Position numbers and translations under genes: made by a program. Below are positions 56,014 through 64,000 of a DNA stretch of 64,000 bases, one piece after another; position 1 is the first letter of the stretch; each line of letters starts with the position of its first letter. This DNA is from Nematostella vectensis (Eukaryota; Cnidaria; Anthozoa; Actiniaria; Edwardsiidae): NCBI RefSeq assembly GCF_932526225.1, contig NC_064044.1, positions 2,545,001 through 2,609,000 of the forward strand. The letters are read 5' to 3'. The notes below the pieces were generated by a model. That model had not been told where the DNA came from and did no database searches. It saw only the letters and a program-made list of their open reading frames with translations.

Positions 56014-56460
56014 AGATTAATAATCAGAGATTAGCAGAAACTCCGAGTTGTCGATATGGAAGAGATCTGACGCGATGGTGTGCTTCGGTCGTGGTGGTAT
56101 TTCTGATTGGATCAGAGGCTCTTTGCATTGCGCAGGTTGGTATTTCTGACATGTGGTACAGGATTGTGTAAGCTTATCTATGTCCTGGTTTAGATTTCTC
56201 CAGAAGACAGATGTTCTCGCGTGCAACTTTGTTTTCTCAGCTCCTTGGTGGGCGGAGTGAAGCTTTGCGAGAATCTCGCCCTGGAGGGCTGATGGAATTA
56301 TGATGCGATGGCCCTTCAGTAGGATCCCATCGTCAATAGAGATCTCGTCGCGGTATGACCAGTAGGCTTTTACTGTAGGCGGCACTTGCAGGATTGTTTC
56401 TGGCCATCCGTCATATACAGTCTTTTTCAGTGCATGGAGCTCATCGTCGAGGTTCGTTAG
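56014..56460 (-). pseudogene. Gypsy integrase, zinc-binding domain and start of the core
   Basis: An HHCC zinc-binding domain (KLHSAHQGAEKT, then SCTTCQKYQ) followed by the core start with DLFHIDNSEFLLISDY, then an in-frame TAA at 56014-56016. The frame is the same as the downstream integrase piece, so a single stop separates them. Confidence 0.85.
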
Positions 56461-56836
56461 TAATACGAGTGAGCATATTTTCGCTGAACTGGGTGCATAC
56501 TTGATGCACGTCCATGCCTTTGATGGGTTGTTTCTCTTCGGGTGAGAGCCTTGACAGTGCGTCCGCGATGTGCATGTCCTTGCCAGGTATGTATTTGATT
56601 GTGAAATCATACGGTTGAAGTCTTCTTTGCAGCATTCTTTGCAGCCTTGGCGGTGCGGATGTAAGGTGTTTGAGATGTATGGATTCCAGCGGCTTGTGGT
56701 CTGAATGGACTGTGAACGAGTGTCCAAACAGGTATGCATGGAAGCGTTCGCATCCATACACTACAGCCAATAGCTCTCGCTCGATGTTTGCATATCGGGT
56801 CTCGGCGTCTGTTAGGCTCTTGCTTGCGAATGCCAC
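56441..56836 (-). pseudogene. Gypsy RNase H
   Basis: MAFASKSLTDAETRYANIER followed by ELLAVVYG and VHSDHKPLESI, then IPGKDMHIADALSR: the usual Ty3/Gypsy RNase HI with its connection to integrase. It is out of frame with both the RT piece and the integrase piece. Confidence 0.88.
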
Positions 56837-56846
56837 TGGTTTCCCT

Positions 56847-57587
56847 TCATGTAGTAGAGTTGCTCCTATACCTTTGATAGAGGCATCGACCTGAATGACT
56901 ATTTCCTTGGATTTGTCGAAGTATGTGTGTTACCTCGTCACTGATTGACTTCTTTATGAGGTCGAATGCTACCTGGTATTCGGGTGGATCCCATGTAAAG
57001 TGATTTTCTTCTTTCAGTAGTTCTCTCAAGGGAGCTGTGAGAGTGCTCAGGTTGGGGATAAATCGGCCCATGTATGTTGCCAGCCCAAGAAATGTTTGTA
57101 GTTCCTTGCGGTTCGTTGGACTCTGCATCTGTTGCAGTACCGATACTTTACCAGTGTCGGGTTTGACTCCTTCTTCTCCACAGATGACTCCGAAGAACTT
57201 GATTTCTTGCTTTTTGATAAAGCACTTTTCGTAGTTCAACTTGAGACCGGTTTTGATGCATCTGTCGATCATCGCGTGAAGGTTCTCGTCGTGTTCCTTG
57301 GCGGTCGTTCCGAACACGACTATATCGTCGGCGATTTCTACGACTCCTTGGCATCCCTCGAACGTCTGGTCGATTTTCGCCTGGAATACATCTTGTGACA
57401 TTAGTAAGCCAAATGGCATCCGCATGTACCGATATCTGCCGAATGGTGAATTAAATGTCATAAGATAGCTCGAATCTTCGTCAAGAACAACGTTCCAATA
57501 GCCGCTTCTGGCGTCGAGAATCAAAAATATTTCGCGCCGGTTAGTTTGGGAGGATTTCGTCGAGTGTAGGAGTGACGTGGTGTTCAC
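56847..57587 (-). pseudogene. Gypsy reverse transcriptase, palm and thumb part
   Basis: LDARSGYWNV holds the first catalytic Asp, FGRYRYMRMPFGL the fingers/palm motif, and EIADDIVVFG the active-site Asp pair. GVKPDTGKVSVLQQMQSPTN and FLGLATYMGRFIPNLS follow, as usual in this family. The frame differs from the upstream RT piece by a frameshift near 57585. Confidence 0.9.
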
Positions 57588-57955
57588 GTTTGATGGTTCA
57601 GATCTTTTGGGTCCAGGCAGATCCGGAGCCTACCGTTTGGCTTTCGTCTATACATGAGGCTGTTGACCCATGCTGTTGGTTCGCCTTCTCGTACCTTTTC
57701 TATTATGCCTTGTTTAACCATGTCATCCAGCTCTTGCTTGATGTCATCCTTCAAGCTGATGGCGACTCGACGTGGCCTGTGGATTACAGGGGTGACGTTA
57801 GCATCAAGGTTAATGTGGTATTCCCCCTGAAACTTGCCTATTCCGTCAAAGCACTGCAGGTACTGGTTGATAAAGGTGTTTGCGATCACGTATGGGTTCT
57901 TATGCAGAGGTGTGAGCGGTATTTCCAGTTGGAGGGTCAGCGGTCTACGCTGTCT
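57584..57955 (-). pseudogene. Gypsy reverse transcriptase, N-terminal part
   Basis: Contains VTPVIHRPRRVAISLKDDIK, DDMVKQGIIEKV and NGRLRICLDPKDLN, the standard RT entry motifs. The frame is shifted relative to the protease (junction near 57950) and to the rest of RT. Confidence 0.88.
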
Positions 57956-58466
57956 TCTCGATTGAGCAATTAAGGGTTATTAGGTTCAGCTCTAGTGCTG
58001 ATGGCAGTCCTATTATTGCTCGTCCGGGAGCGTCGGCCACGTAGCAACGTGCGCTTGTTGCCTTGTTCTCGTGTGCGCATTGTAACTCGCAGATTCCAAG
58101 CTGAGCTATGCTAGATCCGCCGAAAGCTGTTAGTTTTGTGTTTGATTTGGTGAGTGCACCTCGCTTAGGGTAACCATCAGTTCCTATGTTTTGCAGAAAC
58201 ATTCCTTTGTAAATTCTCAATGGTAGAATGTTCGCTTGCGCGCCTGTGTCAAGTTTCGCCTTTAGTCGTGTATCTTGTTTGCTTGCGCTTGGCAATGTTA
58301 TTCCTAGTGTTACAAGGGCTTCGTTTTGCGTTTCATTCGGACCAATGGCGTTGATATTTATCGTTTCAAACACCAGGCTTTCGAAATCATTGTCTTCCGC
58401 TTCGAGTGCGAAGACACGCCCCTTGCCGATTTTGGCGCGGTTTCCCTGATTCCGGTTTTCTACCAA
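57945..58466 (-). pseudogene. Gypsy aspartic protease region
   Basis: LKAKLDTGAQANILP carries the D-T-G-A active-site motif, and APGRAIIGLPSALELNLI the second conserved segment. The frame overlaps the gag frame by ~80 bp. That offset could be natural gag-pol frameshifting, whereas the break at its downstream end is probably mutational. Confidence 0.85.
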
Positions 58467-59219
58467 AATTATTAGGGTTTCGGGGCTTGTTTTGCGCTTC
58501 CTGAGATTTTTGCCTACAAACCCTGCTCCAGTGATTTAGTTTTGAGCAGTTATTACAGACTGAGCCATATGCGGGACATTTTTTCGGCTCATGCTCCGAA
58601 CCACAGTTTCCGCATTTCTTATTCTTGGTTCCGGATTTTCCTTTAATTTCATGAACGTTTATTTGTGGCTCGCTATGAAGCTGTGCAACATGTTCTAAAG
58701 TAGCTTCATAGGTTCTGGCGAAGTCGATAGCCTGATCTAAGGATAACTCATCGCTTTTTTCTAGGATTCGCTCTTGGGCCTTCTCATGTTTAGTTCCAAT
58801 CACGAGTTGTTCGATGAGACGCTCGTTTATTTCCTCCTGGTCACGAAACTTACACTTTGCGGCCTGATTCCTGCATCGGGTCACAAATCCATCGGTTGTT
58901 TCGCTGGGTAATTGTTTAACTGTTGCAATTGATATCTCGCAAGTCTAAAATTTGTTCTGGGGGCCAAATGCTTCTCAAACCTTTCCCAGATCTTCTTAGG
59001 TTTAATGTTATCACCCTTGGTTTCCCAGACAAAACTATTATAAATGTCTACCCCCTAACGGCCTATCCACAATAAGAGGTACGAAGCTCTCTCGGTATCC
59101 GGTTTTTTGGAGAATGGTCCGTCAAAAACTAGGTTGCAATATTGTTTGAACCTTCTAAATTCATCTGGGATGTCTTTGGCGTCCCAGTTCATGCATGGAG
59201 GCGTAAACCCGGCTGCCAT
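58387..59219 (-). pseudogene. Gypsy gag with zinc knuckles
   Basis: Starts MAAGFTPPCMNWDAKDIPDE at 59219, just inside the primer-binding site. A TAG at 59055-59057 and a frameshift near 58925 break it. The 3' part (from ~58884) has the nucleocapsid region with CGNCGSEHEPKKCP and CNNCSKLNHWSRVC, two CCHC-like knuckles, the first lacking a standard spacing. Confidence 0.85.
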
Positions 59220-59335
59220 CGTCTGGACTGATTATGTTACGGTTCAATTACACAATACGTTTTCGCTTTTTTTTTTTTGTCTTTATTCTTCTTTTGCCAC
59301 TTACCGGCTTGCTGTGCGCTCTTGTGGATGTTCTA

Positions 59336-59353
59336 TCCCACTTCTTGGCACCA
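59336..59353 (-). other. Primer-binding site of the Gypsy element
   Basis: Minus strand TGGTGCCAAGAAGTGGGA directly inside the 5' LTR. It starts with TGG, as needed to pair with a tRNA 3' CCA. The tRNA was not identified. Confidence 0.7.
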
Positions 59354-59554
59354 TGTAATGATTTTGCGGTCTTTATTTAATCAATTTATCGAGTATAATT
59401 GCCAGGATGAAGCATTGTGTGTTGAAGCGAGCGCATGTAGTTGAGAGAAAGAGGATTAAGTTTCAGATTACAATAATATTGCGTGATTAATCTCTAACGA
59501 TTGATTTAGTTCTATATTACTAGTGTGAGCGAAGCGTTGCATGATATCATGACA
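59354..59554 (-). repeat. 5' LTR of the Gypsy element
   Basis: 201 bp with TG..CA ends, nearly identical to 54883-55083. Confidence 0.95.
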
Positions 59555-60182
59555 CAACTCGCTTTTCTTTGCGCTTGGTACCGCATCGCGCGGAACCAAC
59601 TCGCTTATCTTTGCGCTTGCTACCACATCGGGCGTGACCAACTCGCTTATCTTTGCGCTTGGTACCACATCGCGCGTGACCAAGTCTCTTATCTTTGCCC
59701 TTGGTACCACATCGCGCGTAACCAACTCGCTCATCTTTGCGCTTGCTACCACATCGCGCGTGACCAACTCGCTTATCTTTGCGCTTGGTACCACATCGTG
59801 CGGGACCAACTCGCTTTTCTTTGCGCTTGGTAACACATCGCGCGGAACCAACTCGCTTATGTTTGCGCTTGCTAACACGTCGCGCGTGACCAACTCGCTT
59901 ATCTTTGCGCTTGGTACAACATCGTGCGGGACCAACTCCCTTTTCTTTGCGCTTGGTACCACATCGCGCGGAACCAACTCGCTTATCTTTGCGCTTGCTA
60001 CCACATCGCGCGTGACCAATTCGCTTATCTTTGCACTTGGTACCACATCGCGCGTGACCAACTCGCTTACCTTTGCGCTTGGTACCACACCGCGCGTGAC
60101 CAACTCGCTTTTCTTTGCGCTTGATACCACATCGCGCGTGACGAACTCGCTTATCTTTGCGTATGATACCACATCGCGTGGG
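59555..60182. repeat. 42-bp minisatellite, right block (~15 copies)
   Basis: Continuation of the block at 53806-54882 after the Gypsy insertion. A stray degenerate copy follows at about 60246-60288 (CACTTCGCGCGTGACCAGC). Confidence 0.92.
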
Positions 60183-60288
60183 AAAATACTTTATAACAAC
60201 CGCCGAAACCAGGACTAGAGTTAGGGTGAGTGGTTGTTATATAGTGCCCACCACTTCGCGCGTGACCAGCTTGCTCAACTTTGCTTTA

Positions 60289-60704
60289 ATAAAATACCCA
60301 AATGTACGGCTTATTCCCTAACTGAGATAGCCCGTACCTTATCCACGACCATTAGTCAGTGGGCTTGTTTGTAACACATTTGTTTCGTGAGTAAGGGGCT
60401 ACCTATGAGTAACCCGCTCAATGTTGTGGAGGCATAGCAAGTAGACTGTTTGTGACAAGTGTGGCCCAAATATGTACACAACGTCTGATCTCTTCCACAG
60501 ACATCTACGCATCTGTAAACCGAATTATATCAATTGTTTCTTCTTGAAGAATAAACACCTATTTTATTGTTTTTATTATTTGAAAAGTGAACATTTCTAT
60601 TGGATGTCAGCTGGCTGTACCACTCACGTGACCAGCTCATGCAACCAGGCCAGCTAATTGATTGATCACTCTAAACCAATGACAGACTGGCGCCTACAGA
60701 AACT
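60289..60704. other. No supported gene
   Basis: Apparently unique sequence with no recognisable exon or repeat. Confidence 0.4.
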
Positions 60705-60759
60705 GGGGTGGGGTGGGGGGGGGGCTTGGAAAGCCGGGGGGGGGGGGGGGGGCGGTGGG
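60705..60759 (+). repeat. Long G-tracts, potential G-quadruplex
   Basis: GGGG-T-GGGG-T-G10 followed after a short gap by G17 and GGTGGG. Further G runs lie at 61081-61090 (G10) and 61237-61254 (G18). Confidence 0.8.
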
Positions 60760-61236
60760 ACTAAGCCTATTCTGACTTTCGAAATCAAACGATCAACGAA
60801 GAAACTGAGTAATGCTGTACATGGCAAGGCATATATGTTAGATTATTTGATTATAGAAAAGTAAAATAGGAAATATCCGCTCAGTATCAGTTGTCTATCA
60901 AATGAAGCTACACAGAGCACTGTTAATAAATAAACTTAAAATATCAGCAATATTTTTTTGGCTGCAAAAGAAGTGATTGGGAGGAGGTCCATCATTTCAT
61001 TACGGTGGGAGAAATAGCTGAGATAAAATAAAATCCAGCTTGGACCGTGCATTTCGAACAAGTAACATGTATGAAAAAGTGGGGGGGGGGATTTAAGCAT
61101 ACAGCACTTTAGTCTTTTTAAAGCATATAGACTGAGGTGAATATTATTATTATGGATCTCTTTTTTATTTTCAAAAGAAATTCTAGTCTAGAAGCTCTAT
61201 TCTTCAGGGGGGTCATACCCCTAAACTGCCCAAAGT

Positions 61237-61254
61237 GGGGGGGGGGGGGGGGGG
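61237..61254 (+). repeat. G18 homopolymer
   Basis: Uninterrupted G run. Its true length may be uncertain, since such runs are hard to sequence. Confidence 0.85.
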
Positions 61255-61421
61255 AGGAGTGCGTGACAAATCAGCTGATCTGAGCCCGCAGTACTCTATT
61301 CATGAATCCAAAATGGCGGAACGAATGCTAAGTTGATAATGCGTGAGATTTCTTGATAAATCTCCAAATCAACGACTTGAATTGATTCAAAATGAAAGTA
61401 TTTAGGCTAAATTTTGGTAGA

Positions 61422-61721
61422 TTATGCTCTTGCTTTGTATTTATCCTTAACTTGATTAAGAAAATCTTTGGAAGAGGGCGAGAGAGGAAAACTAGTCAAT
61501 CGGGCCTTCCTTCGAGCGCCTCGCTTCCTACAGAGGTAACGTGTAGATAGCTTGGTTACAAGCCTATCAAGTGCTTTAGTATGTTTTAAACCATGTATGC
61601 TTTCACCATGTTTTAAACGGCCAATTTCAATCCTTTTCCTCTCTGAATAATGTTCAGACTCATGCCACATTAAAGTATCTTCCATTGGGCCTCTCGGGCG
61701 TACAAACTTTCGTCCACAACC
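61422..61721 (-). CDS. Probable 3'-terminal exon, unidentified basic protein
   Basis: From an AG at 61722-61723 the minus strand is open for about 100 codons to TAA. It starts GCGRKFVRPRGPMEDTLMWH, then has a charged segment (SEHYSERKRIEIGRLKHGES) and a Lys/Arg-rich end. If translation instead started at the internal ATG (61685) the product would be 87 codons. Composition is gene-like and there is no low complexity. The upstream acceptor is pyrimidine-poor and no partner exon was found, so the model is uncertain. It is not recognised. Confidence 0.4.
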   Translation of the reverse strand, partial: GCGRKFVRPRGPMEDTLMWHESEHYSERKRIEIGRLKHGESIHGLKHTKALDRLVTKLSTRYLCRKRGARRKARLTSFPLSPSSKDFLNQVKDKYKARA

Positions 61722-62046
61722 CTATATTTGGAAACCCAGGGTTTAAATTATTTCTTCTATTTTACTGACGAAAGAAAAAGCTTTTGCCATAAGCCTTATT
61801 GTAAATTCTAAGTCCTCCTGGAAGGGAGTTCTTTTGAGAAAATAAAAAGTTCCATTGTTTCTATGATAACTGGACACCAAATTAAAACGTTTCTTCCTAT
61901 TATCAACAAGTACCTTTTATGAGCCCCTAAAAAGCAGATAATCCTAAGGTGGTGATAGCTTTCTTATTTTTAGAAAAAACTTAGGTTTCCAAGGATGTCA
62001 TAATGCCTATCGCATGGGTGGGCATAACTGAGGTTTTCAGTATATT
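61722..62046. other. No supported gene
   Basis: AT-rich sequence without recognisable features, ending at the MITE-like element. Confidence 0.4.
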
Positions 62047-62629
62047 CAGGGCTTCTGGAATTACGCGGAAAAAAACTCAAAATTATGCGTGATTCTTTGC
62101 TAAATTACGCCCTAAATTACGCAGAAAATCAATCATTACGCGTTATATTACGCAGGATTTTGCAATACATTTTTCTTAAAAAATCAAAATTTTGAGGGAT
62201 TCTTTACTAAATTACGCGCTAAATTACACGAAATATCAACTGTTACGCCCAAACTACATTTTGTACCCAAGGAAAGCACAAAATAACTTTAAAAAGGTAA
62301 ATTTTTTGCGCGAACATATCTTAGGCGAGTTTTCATTGGCTCCTAGCCACCAGCCAATTAAAAAGGGTATTTTATTATTAGTCCTAGGCCTTCGCGGTTT
62401 AGCAAAGAACGCCTAGTCATTTTATTAGTTTTCGAAATTAAGTTCAAAATATCGCACTCTTACGAAGAATATCTGTCTTTTTTACGAGAAATAGAGGTAA
62501 GAACCCTAAAAGAACACATCAGCTGTGCACTTGAATGTTTTTTTTTTTAATTTAGCTAAATTACGCTGGATTACGCGGAGAAAGCCAAATTACGCGCTTC
62601 CGCACAAGCGCGTAACTCCAGAAGCCCTG
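62047..62629. mobile_element. Non-autonomous inverted-repeat DNA element (MITE-like), copy 2
   Basis: Begins CAGGGCTTCTGGAATTACGC and ends GCGTAACTCCAGAAGCCCTG, an inverted pair with one mismatch. It aligns along its whole length with 6766-7355 (for example TTTTGCAATACATTTTTCTT and ATCAGCTGTGCACTT). The flanks TATATT and TATTTT suggest a slightly mutated 6-bp target duplication. No coding capacity. Confidence 0.75.
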
Positions 62630-62900
62630 TATTTTGTGAACTCTCGCCGATGATTCTTACTGCTAAATCACCTAAATGGCATTCAAATCTTTAAAGCTTT
62701 TTCATTAGCCAGCACTGTAATGGTTTTCATTCACTCAGCTATGCAGCCATACTTCCAAATATCTTCTTGTTATGATTTCTGAATTAATTTATTTTGATCA
62801 CAAGAATGGGCCTGTCCCGTGTTAGAAAGACTTTTCTTTAAATGTGGGGCAAAGGGTAGTTATCATGAGCATATTTCTTCAACTGGTGAAGATGTGCAGA
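62630..62900. other. No supported gene
   Basis: Nothing recognisable before the minisatellite at 62901. Confidence 0.4.
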
Positions 62901-63175
62901 ATTACCCACCCCTCCCTTGTTTTACATATGTTATATTACCCACCCCTCCCTTGTTTTACATATGTGATATTACCCACCCCTCCCTTGTTTCACATATGTT
63001 ATATTACCAACCCCTCCCATGTTTCACATAGGTAATATTACCCACCTCTCCCTTGTTTCACATATGTTATATTACCCACCCCTCCCTTGTTTCACATAGG
63101 TCATATTACCCACCCCTCCCTTGTTTCACATATGTTATATCACCCACTGCTCCCATGTTTCACATATGTTATATA
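62901..63175. repeat. 34-bp minisatellite, about 8 copies
   Basis: Units of ATTACCCACCCCTCCCTTGT followed by TTCACATATGTTAT, with small changes (TAGGT or TATGT, CCCATG or CCCTTG). Confidence 0.9.
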
Positions 63176-63472
63176 TATAACCAGCCCTTCCCCTGGTTTT
63201 TCGTGTCAAGTTTATTTTGTCTGTCACTTTTGCAGATGCTAAGGCATGTAACTAGCTATCAAATTAATCAGCAGTAGGTTATTTCAAAAGACACTCAAGA
63301 GAGTTTACCTCTCAGAAAGACACAGATATCCTAGTGCAAGTCACCTGTCATTGATAAATGTATTCGAGCGAGTATTACATGACCACATAAGCTATTTATA
63401 ACTTTTATGTGCTCACATAAATTTACTTTAAATTTAATTTATTATTATTATTTATTTATTATTACCGTGCAG

Positions 63473-63622
63473 AGCATGAGTGATAAGTGGGAGGACTGGG
63501 GAGATGAATTCAGCATCAAGATTGAACCCACCTCCCCTCCCCCTGACAGTGCGCAGCATGCTGAGACAGACGAACAGGACCTCTTTAAAGATATGACACC
63601 AGTATTCCAGAAACCAAAAAAG
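63473..63622 (+). CDS. EBAG9: EBAG9/RCAS1 homologue, internal exon
   Basis: An acceptor (TTATTACCGTGCAG) ends at 63472, and the donor GTCAGT follows at 63623. The exon encodes DKWEDWGDEFSIKIEP, an acidic Ser/Pro stretch, then DLFKDMTPVFQKPKK, ending in phase 0. In vertebrate EBAG9 (RCAS1), a Golgi-associated membrane protein that modulates O-glycan maturation and secretion, the segment after the N-terminal anchor has the same order: a WxSW-type acidic motif, SVKIE, and a YFKDMTP motif. That shared spacing is the basis of the call. The membrane-anchor exon and the coiled-coil C-terminus are not in the window. The exon's last ~30 bases are the founder of the minisatellite that follows. Confidence 0.75.
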
Positions 63623-64000
63623 GTCAGTTCTATACATGACACCAGTATTCCAGAAACCCAATATTGTCAGTTCTATACATGAGACCAGTATTCCAGAAAC
63701 CCAAAAAGGTCAGTTCTATACATGACACCAGTATTCCAGAAACCCAATATTGTTAGTTCTATACATGAGACCAGTATTCCAGAAACCCAAAATGGTCAGT
63801 TCTATACATGACACCAGTATTCCAGAAACCCAATATTGTCAGTTCTATACATGACACCAGTATTCCAGGAACCCAAAATGGTCAGTTCTATACTTGACAC
63901 CAGTATTCCAGAAACCCAAAAAGGTCAGTTCTATACATGAGACCAGTATTCCAGAAACCCAAAATTGTCAGTTCTATGCTTGACACCAGTAATCCAGAAA
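63594..64000 (+). repeat. 43-bp minisatellite carrying copies of the exon-intron junction
   Basis: About nine copies of a 43-bp unit, GACACCAGTATTCCAGAAAC then CAAAAAAGGTCAGTTC and TATACAT. The first copy includes the last 29 bases of the EBAG9-like exon and its splice donor. Several later copies keep GGTCAGT (for example near 63706, 63793, 63879 and 63922), and others have TTGTCAGT or TTGTTAGT. The run reaches the window end. Confidence 0.9.

Larger units (their letters stand above)
54883..59554 (-). mobile_element. Ty3/Gypsy LTR retrotransposon, complete structure, broken ORFs
   Basis: Two 201-bp LTRs flank a 4.27-kb interior with gag, protease, RT, RNase H and integrase in Ty3/Gypsy order on the minus strand. 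The 5-bp target duplication CAACT (54878-54882 and 59555-59559) lies inside the minisatellite unit. The LTRs differ at only three positions, indicating a recent insertion, yet the interior has several frameshifts and stops. Confidence 0.95.

Noticed and set aside
56670-57973. Several plus-strand frames of 65-133 codons across the Gypsy interior
   Set aside because: They are opposite-strand shadows of RT and RNase H.

Overview
The window is animal genomic DNA. Spliced coding exons with GT/AG borders sit among intact and decayed retrotransposons, MITE-like elements, triplet microsatellites and many minisatellites. The retroelements (a PHD-endonuclease-RT non-LTR element and a Ty3/Gypsy element) and the zinc-finger style fit a marine invertebrate, most likely an anthozoan cnidarian. 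That assignment is inference. No rRNA, tRNA, CRISPR or bacterial-type operon was seen.

Layout. 1-13.1 kb: candidate plus-strand exons at 345-374, 3248-3440 and 12981-13095, a broken SGNH-hydrolase gene (4.2-4.75 kb), the decayed 3' end of a non-LTR element (5.9-6.1 kb), a 590-bp inverted-repeat element (6766-7355) and an intact 1171-codon non-LTR retrotransposon ORF on the minus strand (7624-11139). 13.2-52.18 kb: the dominant feature, about 80 head-to-tail copies of a ~476-bp unit, each carrying on the minus strand a small gene-like ORF for a two-C2H2-finger protein of 103 residues, plus two strongly diverged copies at the left edge. About 20 units keep the two fingers in one frame. Most others are split by length changes of one homopolymer lying exactly in the linker between the fingers. 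The array has nested higher-order repeats (3, 4, 6, 7, 8 and 15 units) and a divergent subtype concentrated toward the right end. 52.2-53.4 kb: the 3' end of a plus-strand coiled-coil gene (exons at 52277-52487 and 53018-53196, poly(A) signal at 53339). 53.8-60.2 kb: a 42-bp minisatellite interrupted by a 4.67-kb Ty3/Gypsy element with near-identical 201-bp LTRs, a 5-bp target duplication and a frame-broken interior. 60.2-64 kb: G-tracts, a probable minus-strand terminal exon, a second copy of the inverted-repeat element, a 34-bp minisatellite, and an exon of an EBAG9/RCAS1 homologue whose splice donor has been captured in a 43-bp minisatellite.

How it fits together. If the plus-strand exons belong to one gene, the retrotransposon and the zinc-finger array both lie in its introns and the array is antisense to it. 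The exons are phase-compatible only in part, so this model is tentative. The array behaves like a satellite (homogenised core, decayed edges, nested duplications), yet its unit is a recognisable zinc-finger ORF with its own spacer. Whether it is an expanded gene family, a satellite born from a gene, or a source of regulatory RNA cannot be decided from sequence alone.
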